The position numbers and the translations under genes were made by a program. Positions 8,684 to 16,608 of a stretch of 64,000 nt of DNA are shown here, piece by piece (the stretch's first letter is position 1; every line of letters starts with the position of its first letter). Below the pieces are notes generated by a model. It worked only from the letters and a program-made list of their open reading frames with translations, did no database searches and was not told where the DNA came from. Origin of the DNA: Variovorax sp. MHTC-1 (GTDB lineage: Bacteria; Pseudomonadota; Gammaproteobacteria; Burkholderiales; Burkholderiaceae_C). The stretch lies in assembly GCF_003984645.1 (NCBI RefSeq), contig NZ_RWKI01000019.1, forward strand, positions 1 through 64,000. Direction: 5' to 3'.

Positions 8684-10054
8684 TCAGACGGTCGTGGACA
8701 GCATCTCGTCGGGCGCTGCTGCCGTGCGCTGCTTTGCCGTGAGTCGGAAGTAGCCGTAGGCCAGCGCCATCAGCACCAGGAACAGCAGCGTCAGCATGCC
8801 ATTGAACCAGATCATCGCGCCGAGGCAAACCACTCCCAGGCCCAGGGCAATGGCCGGAAAGACCGGGTAGAAGGGCGCGCGGTAGGTGCGCTCGAGGCCG
8901 GGTTCGGTGCGCCTGAGCTTGAAGAGCGCGGCCATCGAGATGAGGTACATCACGATCGCGCCCAGCACCGCCATCGTGACGATGTTGGCCGTGAGCGTCT
9001 GGCCGCCGAACTGCACCCACTCGTCGCTGAAGATCGCGGCCACGCCGATCACGCCGCCCACCACCAGCGCGCGATGCGGCGTGTTGAAGCGCGGGCTCAG
9101 CGCAGCGAAGGTGGCGGGCAGGTAGCCGGCGCGCGCCAGCGCGAAGATCTGGCGCGAGTAGCCCATGATGATTCCGTGGAAGGAGGCGATCAGGCCGAAC
9201 AGGCCGATCCACACCAGCATGTGCAGCCAGCCGCTGTTCTCGCCGACCACCACTTTCATCGCCTGAGGCAGCGGGTCGTTGATGTTGGCGAGCTTGCGCC
9301 AGTCGCCCACGCCGCCGGCGAAGATCATGACGCCGAAGGCCAGCACGACCAGCGTGAGGATGCCGCACGTGTAGGCCAGCGGAATGGTGCGGTGCGGATC
9401 GCGCGCTTCCTCGGCCGCCATCGCTGCGCCCTCGATCGCGAGGAAGAACCAGATCGCGAACGGGATCGAGGCGAAGATGCCCGGGATCGCCGCGCTGCTG
9501 AAGGACGAACTGCCCGACCACCCGTTGGCGGCGAAGTTCGCGAGCGACCAGCCGGGCGCGACCACGCCCATGAACACCAGCAGCTCGAAGATCGCGAGCA
9601 CGGTGACGAAGAGCTCGAAGGCGGCGGCGATGCCGATGCCGATCCAGTTGAGCCCGATGAAGATCACATAGGCGCCGAGCGCGAACCACTTGGGGTTGAT
9701 GCCCGGGAATTGCACATTGAGGTAGGCGCCGATCGCCAGCGCGATGGCCGGCGGCGCGAACACGAATTCCACCAGCGTCGCGAAGCCGGCGACGAAGCCG
9801 CCGTTGGGCCCGAAGGCACGCCGCGCGTAGGCAAAGGGTCCCCCTGCATGAGGGATGGCGGTGGAGAGCTCGGTGAAGCTGAAGATGAAGGTGGTGTACA
9901 TGGTCGCGACCAGCACGGTGGCGACCAGGAAGCCCAGCGTGCCGGCAGTGTTCCAGCCGTAGCTCCAGCCGAAATACTCGCCCGAGATCACGAGGCCGAC
10001 GGCGATGCCCCACAACTGGAAGGGGCCGAGCACTTTTTTCAAGCCCGAGGACAT
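8684..10054 (-). CDS. eat: Ethanolamine permease (APC superfamily)
   Basis: A 456-residue, twelve-helix amino acid/polyamine/organocation transporter. The N-terminus SGLKKVLGPFQLWGIAVGLVISGEYFGWSYGW is typical of Eat permeases (quoted in part: the LGPFQLWGIAVGLVISGEYF core), and AIPHAGGPFAYARRAFGP follows in helix 3. I use the ATG at 10052-10054, preceded by AAGGAA; the frame continues upstream but without family similarity. It is the first gene of eat-eutB-eutC, and its substrate is inferred from both family and operon. It is divergent from the FKBP gene over about 107 bp, which must hold both promoters. Confidence 0.93.
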   Translation of the reverse strand: MSSGLKKVLGPFQLWGIAVGLVISGEYFGWSYGWNTAGTLGFLVATVLVATMYTTFIFSFTELSTAIPHAGGPFAYARRAFGPNGGFVAGFATLVEFVFAPPAIALAIGAYLNVQFPGINPKWFALGAYVIFIGLNWIGIGIAAAFELFVTVLAIFELLVFMGVVAPGWSLANFAANGWSGSSSFSSAAIPGIFASIPFAIWFFLAIEGAAMAAEEARDPHRTIPLAYTCGILTLVVLAFGVMIFAGGVGDWRKLANINDPLPQAMKVVVGENSGWLHMLVWIGLFGLIASFHGIIMGYSRQIFALARAGYLPATFAALSPRFNTPHRALVVGGVIGVAAIFSDEWVQFGGQTLTANIVTMAVLGAIVMYLISMAALFKLRRTEPGLERTYRAPFYPVFPAIALGLGVVCLGAMIWFNGMLTLLFLVLMALAYGYFRLTAKQRTAAAPDEMLSTTV

Positions 10055-10161
10055 GGTGGATTCCTTGTTGCTGTTTGGACAGGGGCCTCGCAGCAAGAGC
10101 GATGCCATGGCGGCGCGCCCGCAATAATGGACCGTTTTCAGACATTCAAGGAGATCTCTTC

Positions 10162-10581
10162 GTGCCTTCCCTCTTTCGTACTACCGCCGCAGCTTTGGTC
10201 TCGTTGTGCGTCGTGCCCGCTGCCCTGGCGCAGAGCGCAGCGGTCACCCTGCCCAGCGGCCTGATCTACCAGTCGCTCAAGGAGGGCAGCGGCGCCTCGC
10301 CCGCCGCCACCGACGTGGTCAAGGTGCACTACCGCGGCACCTTCCCCGACAGCGGCAAGGAGTTCGACAGCTCCTACAAGCGCAACGAGCCGACCGAGTT
10401 TCCGTTGAACGGCGTGATCCCGTGCTGGACCGAAGGCGTGCAGAAGATGAAGCCGGGCGGCAAGGCCAAGCTGACCTGCCCGCCGGCCATTGCCTACGGA
10501 ACGCGCGGCGCGGGCGGCGTGATTCCGCCCAATGCCACGCTCAATTTCGAGATCGAGTTGATCTCGGTCACGAAGCGCTGA
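10162..10581 (+). CDS. Secreted FKBP-type peptidyl-prolyl cis-trans isomerase
   Basis: A 139-residue proline isomerase for protein folding, most likely in the periplasm. The start is GTG at 10162-10164: AAGGAGAT lies just upstream and the product then begins with a normal Sec signal (VPSLFRTTAAALVSLCVVPA, cleavage after ALA near residue 23). An open frame 29 codons longer exists but has no matching features. The FKBP domain fills the rest: VKVHYRGTFPDSGKEFDSS, FPLNGVIPCWTEGVQKMKPGGKA and the active-site strand PPAIAYGTRG followed by IPPNATLNFEIELI. It resembles FklB/Mip C-terminal domains without the dimerisation arm. Confidence 0.93.
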   Translation: MPSLFRTTAAALVSLCVVPAALAQSAAVTLPSGLIYQSLKEGSGASPAATDVVKVHYRGTFPDSGKEFDSSYKRNEPTEFPLNGVIPCWTEGVQKMKPGGKAKLTCPPAIAYGTRGAGGVIPPNATLNFEIELISVTKR

Positions 10582-10610
10582 TCACTCTGTGTTTCGACGA
10601 GTAGGGGGCG

Positions 10611-10799
10611 CGGAGGCGCGCGGCATGCCCTGTGCCGGCCGACGTCACCGGCCCTTCGGGCTTCCCTGCGCTGCTCGCGTCAGGCGGGGTCTCGCTCAAA
10701 CTCGCGTCGCTCAAACAGTCGCGAGCCCTGATCCGCCTGCCGCTGCGCTGCTCGGCGGTGCCTCAACGGCCGGCCCAGGGCACACCGCCCGCCTCCGTG
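10611..10799. repeat. Element C, copy 1
   Basis: Nearly the same sequence occurs at 53880-54065 in the same orientation. Its ends form an inverted repeat of about 25-30 bp (GGAGGCG...GCCCTGTGCCGGCC against GGCCGGCCCAGGGC...CGCCTCC). It has no coding potential. A CCCTCTCCC-TCC-GGGAGAGGG hairpin follows at 10819-10839. The 10582-10897 intergenic interval contains nothing else recognisable. Confidence 0.8.
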
Positions 10800-10818
10800 G
10801 AAACGCTGCTGTCTTGCT

Positions 10819-10839
10819 CCCTCTCCCTCCGGGAGAGGG
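10819..10839. repeat. CCCTCTCCC/GGGAGAGGG hairpin repeat
   Basis: A perfect 9-bp stem with a 3-base loop, followed by CTGGGGTGAGGG. The same unit stands at 4989-5009 (inside the end of eptA), and a variant at 5817-5837. It is located downstream of convergent genes and could end transcription, but there is no T-tract. Confidence 0.6.
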
Positions 10840-10897
10840 CTGGGGTGAGGGACCGGGCCCGCCATGCGCCGACATCGATCAAGCCCCAACGTTGCGG

Positions 10898-12250
10898 CTA
10901 CTTCGCCCGCAACAACTCCCCCACCTCCAGCAGCACCAGCTCGTTGTCGTCCGCCTTGTTCGGCTCGCGGCTGCTGGAGAAGGGCAAGTTGTTGTCGTTG
11001 CCCACCACGATATGCGTGGCATCGACCACCTCGACGTTCTCGATCGTGAAGAAGGGGAACTTGAGCACGCCGTCGTTGAGCGGCTTGCGCGCCAGCTTGT
11101 TCGGGTCGGCGATGGCAAGCAGGTCGATGTAGCCGATCTTGCGCACGGCCTGCCCGGCGTTGGCATCGCTCAGCTCGATCTTGTAGACGCGCTTGAACTT
11201 CGCCAGGTCGTGGAAGCAGTCGGCGCGCTTCTGGCCTTCGGGGCAGGCCTTGTCGGCTGTGCCTTCGCCGTTGTCGCGCTCGATGACGAGGCCGGTGGTC
11301 GCATCGATCATGTTGAAGTCGCCGATCGCGTGGCCGTTGGCTTCCAGCGGGTAGTTCCAGTGACGGCCGGTCCACTTCTCGCTCGCGACGTCGAACTCGA
11401 GCACACGCAGCGCCTCCTTGCCGTCGATGCGCTCATAGTCCTTGGCCTCGGCGTTCCATACCGGGCCTTCGAGCAGGGCGTAGAGCTTGCTGCCGTCCTT
11501 CGATGCGGCCATGCCTTCGAAGCCCTTGGAGCGCCGGATCCGGAAATCCACCGCGCCGCCGGGCGCGCCCGGCGTTGTCACGGCCGGATGGTCGGGCGAG
11601 CGCACCGCCTTGCCGTCGACCTGGGTCTCGAACACCGCGAGCACCTTGCCCTTCAGGTCGGCCTTGATCAGGTAGGGGCCGAACTCATCGCCGATCCACA
11701 GCGCGCCGCCCGCGAACTGGAAGCTCTCGGGGTCGAAGTCCGAACCCGTCAGCAAGCGCTGCTTGCTGCCTTCGTGGACGATGCGGAAGGGCACCTTCTT
11801 GTCCGGGTCGTGCAGGAACACGGTGCCCGTGCGCTCGAACTTGCCGCCCTTGAAGTCCACCTTGTAGTGGTTGAGGTAGAGCATGAAGTCCGGCGAGTTG
11901 GCCTTGGCGCCGGCGCCGTTGTCGGTGAGGATCCAGAAGCTGCCGTCGTCCATCTTCTTGATGCCCGAGTGGCCCTGCACCGGCTGCCCCTTGAAGGGCA
12001 GCGAAACGCCGGTGCCGCGGCCGGCCGAGAGGCCTTCGATGCTGCCCGGCGCCTCGACACGCTTGCCGCTGGTGAACTTGCCGCTCACTTGCAGATCGGC
12101 CGGCGCCTCCTTCGGCGCGGCGATGAAGCTCTGCGCCGGCAGCAGCGCATGGCCGGCGAGCGCGGCGGGGTAGGCGGTTTGCGCCGCGGCGCTGCCGCAG
12201 GCCAGGGCGGCGGCGAGGGCGGTGAGGGAGAGGGAAGCGATACGCATCAT
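10898..12250 (-). CDS. Secreted esterase-like/phytase-like beta-propeller protein
   Basis: A 450-residue exported protein of the esterase-like activity of phytase family. A Sec signal occupies residues 1-24 (SLTALAAALACGSAAAQ). The body shows repeated short beta segments typical of a propeller: GSIEGLSAG, GHSGIKKMDDGSFWILTDNG, DPESFQFAGGALWIGDEFGPYL, RSKGFEGMAASKDGSKLYALLEG and TIENVEVVDATHIVVGNDNN. The conserved acidic pattern WILTDNG/GDEFGPY fits metal or phosphate-ester binding. The true substrate is not known, and phytase activity should not be assumed. The gene stands alone; its start has two adjacent ATG codons (12250 or 12247) and only a weak ribosome site. Confidence 0.85.
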   Translation of the reverse strand: MMRIASLSLTALAAALACGSAAAQTAYPAALAGHALLPAQSFIAAPKEAPADLQVSGKFTSGKRVEAPGSIEGLSAGRGTGVSLPFKGQPVQGHSGIKKMDDGSFWILTDNGAGAKANSPDFMLYLNHYKVDFKGGKFERTGTVFLHDPDKKVPFRIVHEGSKQRLLTGSDFDPESFQFAGGALWIGDEFGPYLIKADLKGKVLAVFETQVDGKAVRSPDHPAVTTPGAPGGAVDFRIRRSKGFEGMAASKDGSKLYALLEGPVWNAEAKDYERIDGKEALRVLEFDVASEKWTGRHWNYPLEANGHAIGDFNMIDATTGLVIERDNGEGTADKACPEGQKRADCFHDLAKFKRVYKIELSDANAGQAVRKIGYIDLLAIADPNKLARKPLNDGVLKFPFFTIENVEVVDATHIVVGNDNNLPFSSSREPNKADDNELVLLEVGELLRAK

Positions 12251-12319
12251 GGTCCGGGGTGGCTTGGGATAAAGCCCTGCACCATGCCGGCGCCGGGTGA
12301 CGACGCCGTGACAGCAGCG

Positions 12320-12940
12320 CTACTTCGCGTCGCTGTAGATCGTCGCGCGCGACACGCCCATGTGCGCCGCGGCGATCTCCATGCCGCGGCGAATGTCGAG
12401 GAAGCCGGCCTTCTTCAGTTCCTGCACCAGCTGCCTCCGATCCGCCGGCTTGAGCGAGCGTGCCGTGGTCGCGCGTGCCGCGGCCAACTCGTCGAGCCGC
12501 TCGCAGATGCGGTCGGCATGTCTTGCATCCAGCGTTTCGCCGACCTCGCTCGATTCGATTCGCGTGAACTGCGCGAGCGCGGCCTGGAAGCCCTGGAACA
12601 GCGTGAGGTCCACGTTCAGGCACAGCGCGGCCACGTACTCGCCGCTCTCGTCCTTGATGCCGATCGAGGTGCTCTTGACCTTGCGGCCGTCGGCGAACTG
12701 GTTGGCGTAGTTGGTGATGACCGCCGGGTAGTCCGGATCGCCGATGCGCGCCAGGCCCAGCTCCGTCACCGGCTGGCCGACGCGCCGCCCGCTCAGGTTG
12801 TTCTCGATCGCGAAGATGGCGTTCTTCGGATCGCTGAGGTCGTGGACCACCACTTCGCAGAACGGGGCGAAGGTCTTGCCGAGGCCTTGGGCAATGGTTC
12901 GCAGCTCGCGCAGCAGGAGCTTGTTCGGCTTTTTCTTCAT
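12320..12940 (-). CDS. YheO/DauR-type transcriptional regulator
   Basis: A 206-residue regulator with an N-terminal YheO-like PAS domain (about 1-115, including FCEVVVHDLSDPKNAIFAIENN and STSIGIKDESGEYVAALCLNVD) and a C-terminal HTH of the YheO type (about 150-206, with the recognition segment HMGVSRATIYSD at the extreme end). Members such as DauR bind small metabolites and repress amino-acid catabolic genes. Two overlapping inverted repeats just upstream (12953-12981) look like an autoregulatory operator. opgD lies 50 bp upstream on the same strand, and its transcript would read through this operator. The target genes are not evident from context. Confidence 0.86.
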   Translation of the reverse strand: MKKKPNKLLLRELRTIAQGLGKTFAPFCEVVVHDLSDPKNAIFAIENNLSGRRVGQPVTELGLARIGDPDYPAVITNYANQFADGRKVKSTSIGIKDESGEYVAALCLNVDLTLFQGFQAALAQFTRIESSEVGETLDARHADRICERLDELAAARATTARSLKPADRRQLVQELKKAGFLDIRRGMEIAAAHMGVSRATIYSDAK

Positions 12941-12952
12941 CGGCCGAATGTA

Positions 12953-12981
12953 TCCAACATTGGACTAAGCGTCCAAGTTGG
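12953..12981. promoter_or_regulatory. Candidate operator of the YheO-type regulator
   Basis: TCCAA-CA-TTGGA at 12953-12964 and TCCAA-G-TTGG at 12972-12981 are 19 bp apart. Read differently, they give a perfect TTGGAC-N5-GTCCAA (12960-12976). The site ends about 13 bp upstream of the regulator start codon. Function is inferred from symmetry and position. Confidence 0.5.
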
Positions 12982-12990
12982 TCGATGGGA

Positions 12991-14586
12991 TCAGCCGGGC
13001 TGGTACTGGTAGAGCCAGGTCTCGGTCAGCGTCTGGTCGCCGGTCTTCAGATACAGGCGCATGTCCACCGGCTCGCTGCCTTCGGCCGTGAAGTCGAACT
13101 GCGCGCGCCAGTGGCCCGGCACACCGTTGGGTACCGCTTCCGAGAAGATGTACGAGAACTTGCCGCGCGAGGCCGTGAGCACGAGCTCGGGCTTGACGCC
13201 GAAGGGGATCGCCTCCAACGGCTTGCCGATGAACTCGACCATGAACTTGCGCACACCCTGCGGCCGCTGCGTGCCCGGCTGCCCGCCGCGCCCGAGCCGC
13301 GTCGCCACGCAGCGCGCGAGCGGCGATGGAAAGGGCTCCTGGTCGGTCCAGTGCAACCGGTACTTGAGGTTGTAGCTGGAGCCCGCGGCGGCCGGCGCCT
13401 TGGGCACCCAGCAGGCGAGGATGTTGTCGTGGATCTCGTCGTCGGTCGGTATCTCGACCAGCTGTACCGAGCCTTCGCCCCAGTCGCCCAGCGGCTCCAC
13501 CCAGAGGCTCGGGCGCTTCTCGTAGAACACGCCGTCCTGGTAGTGGTCGAAGGCGCGGTCGCGCTGCAAGAGGCCGAAGCCGCGCGGGCGGGTGTCGCTG
13601 AAGGACGAGGCGCGGGTCTGCGTGGGATTGTTCAGCGGGCGCCAGATGCGCTCGCCGGCGCCGTTCCAGATCGCGAGGCCGTCGGAGTCGTGCACCTCGG
13701 GCCGCCAGTCGATGCCGGTGGGCCTGCTTTCCGAGTACCAGTACATCGAGGTCAGCGGCACCAGCCCGAGGCGGACGATGTCGCGGCGCAGGAAGAGGCG
13801 CGACTCGATGTCCATCAGCACCGCCTTGCCGCGCTGCATGACGAACTTGTAAGCGCCGGTGATGCTCGGTCCTTCGAGCAGCGCATAGACCGTCATCGTG
13901 TTCGCATCCGGCGCCGCCGGCGGCTCGAAATAGAAGCGCGTGAAGGTCGGGAACTCCTCGGGCCGGTCGGGCACGGCCGCATCGAGCGCGATGCCCCGCG
14001 CCGAGAGGCCGTACTGGTAGAGCTCGCCGATGGCGCGGAAATACGAAGCGCCCAGGAAGGCGACCCAGTCGTTGGTCTGCCAGGGCAGCTTCTTCTGGTC
14101 GCCGTTGCGGCTTTCCTGCAGGCGGAAGCCCGCGAAGCCGGCGCCGTCGGGCAGCTTGCGCGCGGGGCTGTCGTCCGGCATCGAGAAGTACGCGCTGTCG
14201 TAGAGGATCTCGCGCGCGAAGCCGTCGCCGCTCGCGGCCTCGGTCACGTACATGTGGACCGGTGTCTGGAAGTAGCGGCCGAGGTGGAAGAAGGTCACGG
14301 GGAACTGGCCCGGACCGTCGCGGAACAGCGCGTTGTCGGGGTTGTATTTGATCTTGCCGTGGGCGTCGTAGTCGATGCGCTGGAGCACGTCGGCCGGCAG
14401 CGTGTTGTCGGCCACATAGGGCTTGGCGGCCTGCGATTTCGCGAAGGTAACAAGACGTTCAAAAGAGAAGGGCCGGGGTTGTGCGAGCTTGATTCCGCCG
14501 GCTGCGAGGGCATCTAGGGGGAATCCGAGTGCGGAGAGCGCCATCGAGGCGCCGCTGGCGGTGAGGAGTGAGCGTCGATCGATCAT
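12991..14586 (-). CDS. opgD: Glucans biosynthesis protein D (periplasmic)
   Basis: A 531-residue exported protein of the OpgG/OpgD family, which shapes the backbone of osmoregulated periplasmic glucans. Starting at MIDRRSLLTASG gives a twin-arginine signal (RRSLL plus hydrophobic region, cleavage after ALAAG around residue 30), as known for OpgD. The frame is open for 31 more codons upstream but those residues spoil the signal. Family segments include FYFEPPAAPDANTMTVYALL, LFLRRDIVRLGLVPLTSMYWYSE, RPTGIDWRPEVHDSDGL, GFGLLQRDRAFDHYQDG and the C-terminal TETWLYQYQPG. No glucosyltransferase opgH is in this window, so the partner is elsewhere. Confidence 0.92.
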   Translation of the reverse strand: MIDRRSLLTASGASMALSALGFPLDALAAGGIKLAQPRPFSFERLVTFAKSQAAKPYVADNTLPADVLQRIDYDAHGKIKYNPDNALFRDGPGQFPVTFFHLGRYFQTPVHMYVTEAASGDGFAREILYDSAYFSMPDDSPARKLPDGAGFAGFRLQESRNGDQKKLPWQTNDWVAFLGASYFRAIGELYQYGLSARGIALDAAVPDRPEEFPTFTRFYFEPPAAPDANTMTVYALLEGPSITGAYKFVMQRGKAVLMDIESRLFLRRDIVRLGLVPLTSMYWYSESRPTGIDWRPEVHDSDGLAIWNGAGERIWRPLNNPTQTRASSFSDTRPRGFGLLQRDRAFDHYQDGVFYEKRPSLWVEPLGDWGEGSVQLVEIPTDDEIHDNILACWVPKAPAAAGSSYNLKYRLHWTDQEPFPSPLARCVATRLGRGGQPGTQRPQGVRKFMVEFIGKPLEAIPFGVKPELVLTASRGKFSYIFSEAVPNGVPGHWRAQFDFTAEGSEPVDMRLYLKTGDQTLTETWLYQYQPG

Positions 14587-14732
14587 TGGCCGAAATGTTA
14601 ACGAAGCCCGGCGCCCCGGCCCGTAGGCCAAGGCCGGAAGTACCCGAATTCGAAAGCAAGACCCGGAGTGCGCATGCAAGCCCTGATCCCTAGAGTGGAT
14701 GCATCGATCAACGACACTGCTAGAGGATTCAC

Positions 14733-15815
14733 ATGAACATGAGCAACCCCAACGAAATCCGCGCCCTCGCCACCGTGAGCGATCCGCGCTGGGCAGCGGT
14801 GGCCGCGCGCGATGCGGCGGCCGACGGCAAGTTCTTCTACTCGGTGCGGACCACCGGCGTGTATTGCCGGCCTTCCTGCGGCGCGCGCGCGGCCCGGCCC
14901 GAGAACGTGGACTTCCATGCCACGGCGGCGGACGCGGAACGCGCGGGCTTCAGGCCCTGCAAGCGCTGCAAGCCGGACCAGCCCGCGCGGGCCGAGCAGC
15001 ATGCGGCGCAAGTGGCCGAGCTGTGCCGCTTCATCGAGCGCGCCGAAGAGACGCCCACCCTCGACCAACTGGCCGAGCGTGCGGGTCTCAGCAGCTACCA
15101 CCTGCACCGCATCTTCAAGGAGGTGACGGGCCTCACGCCCAAGGCCTATGCGGCCGCGCATCGCGCGAAGCGCGTGCGCGCGGAGCTAGCGCGCAGCGGC
15201 ACGGTAACGGACGCGATCTACGACGCCGGCTACAACTCCAACGGCCGTTTCTACGCCGACTCGAAGGACATGCTCGGCATGACGCCGACCGCATGGCGCG
15301 CCGGCGGCGCCGACACCGACATCCGCTTCGCGATCGGCGAATGCGCGCTCGGTGCGATCCTGGTGGCGCAGAGCGAGCGCGGCGTCTGCGCGATCGCGCT
15401 GGGCGACGATCCCGATGCCTTGGCGCGTGATCTCCAGGACCAGTTTCCGCAGGCGCGGTTGATCGGCGGCGATGCCGCTTTCGAGCAACTGGTGGCCAGG
15501 GTGGTGGGCTTCGTCGAAGCGCCGGGCCTGGGGCTGGACCTGCCATTGGACGTGCGCGGCACCGCCTTCCAGCAGCGCGTGTGGCAGGCGCTGCGCGAGA
15601 TCCCGCCCGGCGCGACGGCGAGCTATGCCGAGATCGCCCGGCGCATCGGCAGCCCGAAGTCGGTGCGCGCCGTGGCCCAGGCCTGCGGCGCCAATGCGAT
15701 TGCCGTGGCCATCCCGTGCCACCGCGTGGTGCGCAGCGACGGCAGCCTGTCGGGCTATCGCTGGGGTGTGGAGCGCAAGAGCGCCTTGCTCGAGCGGGAG
15801 GCCAGCGCCGCATGA
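14733..15815 (+). CDS. ada: Bifunctional Ada: DNA methyltransferase and transcriptional activator
   Basis: A 360-residue Ada protein. The N-terminal domain (1-85) has the zinc cysteines Cys-45, Cys-49, Cys-76 and Cys-79 (YCRPSCG, CKRC); one of them accepts methyl from phosphotriesters and turns Ada into an activator. An AraC-type HTH region follows (about 90-195, LDQLAERAGLSSYHLHRIF). The C-terminal O6-methylguanine methyltransferase has AIPCHRVVRSDGSLSGYRWG with acceptor Cys-329. AGAGGA precedes the start. Its stop overlaps the ATG of the next gene (ATGA), which in turn leads to alkB, making a three-gene alkylation response operon. Confidence 0.96.
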   Translation: MNMSNPNEIRALATVSDPRWAAVAARDAAADGKFFYSVRTTGVYCRPSCGARAARPENVDFHATAADAERAGFRPCKRCKPDQPARAEQHAAQVAELCRFIERAEETPTLDQLAERAGLSSYHLHRIFKEVTGLTPKAYAAAHRAKRVRAELARSGTVTDAIYDAGYNSNGRFYADSKDMLGMTPTAWRAGGADTDIRFAIGECALGAILVAQSERGVCAIALGDDPDALARDLQDQFPQARLIGGDAAFEQLVARVVGFVEAPGLGLDLPLDVRGTAFQQRVWQALREIPPGATASYAEIARRIGSPKSVRAVAQACGANAIAVAIPCHRVVRSDGSLSGYRWGVERKSALLEREASAA

Positions 15816-16495
15816 TCGATTGGGGCCAGGTGGCGCTCGACCTCGATGCCGAGGGCAGCGCCCTGATCGAGCGATTGCTGACGCGCGAGGAGTGCGAATC
15901 GCTGTCGGCGCTGTACCCGCTCGATCCGCTGTTTCGCAGCCGGGTGGTGATGGAGAGGCACGGCTTCGGGCGCGGCGAGTACAAGTATTTCGACTACCCC
16001 TTGCCGGAGCGCCTGGCCGGCTTGCGCGAAGCGGTCTATGCGCAGCTGGCGCCGATCGCCAACCGCTGGAACCAGGCGATGGGGGTCGAGGTGCGCTATC
16101 CGCCGCGGCATGCCGACTTCATCGCGCGCTGCCATGCGGCGGGCCAGACGCGGCCCACGCCGTTGCTGCTGCAGTACGGCGCCGGCGACTACAACTGCCT
16201 GCACCAGGACCTGTACGGCGAGCATGTGTTCCCGCTGCAGCTGGTGATCCTGCTGTCCGAGCCGGGCCGCGATTTCGAAGGCGGCGAGTTCGTGATGACC
16301 GAGCAGCGCCCGCGCATGCAGTCGCGGCCGATGGTGCTGCCGCTGCGCCAGGGCGATGCGGCCGTCATCGCGGTGCACCACCGCCCGGTTCAGGGCACGC
16401 GCGGCGTCTACCGCGTCAATCTGCGGCATGGCGTGAGCCGCGTGCGTTCGGGCCACCGGCATACCGCCGGCATCATCTTTCACGACGCAACATGA
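15812..16495 (+). CDS. 2-oxoglutarate/Fe(II) oxygenase linked to ada and alkB
   Basis: A 227-residue non-heme iron dioxygenase of the 2OG-Fe(II) superfamily, prolyl-hydroxylase-like rather than AlkB-like. The iron ligands fit His-131, Asp-133 (LHQDLYGEHVFPL) and a distal His-189 or His-190, with Arg-201 in GVYRVNLRHG binding 2-oxoglutarate. Other features are LLQYGAGDYN before the first His and a GGEFVMTEQRPR strand. It overlaps ada by four bases and is followed by alkB, so a role in repair or response to alkylation is likely by context. Its substrate is unknown. Orthologues next to ada seem common in related bacteria from my general knowledge; not checked here. Confidence 0.88.
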   Translation: MIDWGQVALDLDAEGSALIERLLTREECESLSALYPLDPLFRSRVVMERHGFGRGEYKYFDYPLPERLAGLREAVYAQLAPIANRWNQAMGVEVRYPPRHADFIARCHAAGQTRPTPLLLQYGAGDYNCLHQDLYGEHVFPLQLVILLSEPGRDFEGGEFVMTEQRPRMQSRPMVLPLRQGDAAVIAVHHRPVQGTRGVYRVNLRHGVSRVRSGHRHTAGIIFHDAT

Positions 16496-16501
16496 AGCTC
16501 T

Positions 16502-16593
16502 CCCCCAGGCTTCGCGCACTTCGTGTCGCGCGCGCCTTCCCCCTCGCCGGGGCCAACACCAGCGGCCCGGCAAAGCCGGTTCCGCGCTGTTCC
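16502..16593. repeat. Element D, copy 1 (alkB leader)
   Basis: This segment (CCCAGGCTT...CACTTCGTGT...CTCGCCGGGG...AACACCAGCGGCCCGGC...CCGGTTCCGCG) matches the reverse complement of 45326-45417. It fills almost the whole interval between the oxygenase stop and the alkB start, and has no coding constraint of its own. Confidence 0.8.
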
Positions 16594-16608
16594 CCGAAGG
16601 AGCCGCAC

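Noticed and set aside
10589..13012. 807-codon plus-strand frame across 10.6-13.0 kb
   Set aside because: It covers element C and the antisense of two convincing minus-strand genes; no domain is recognisable.
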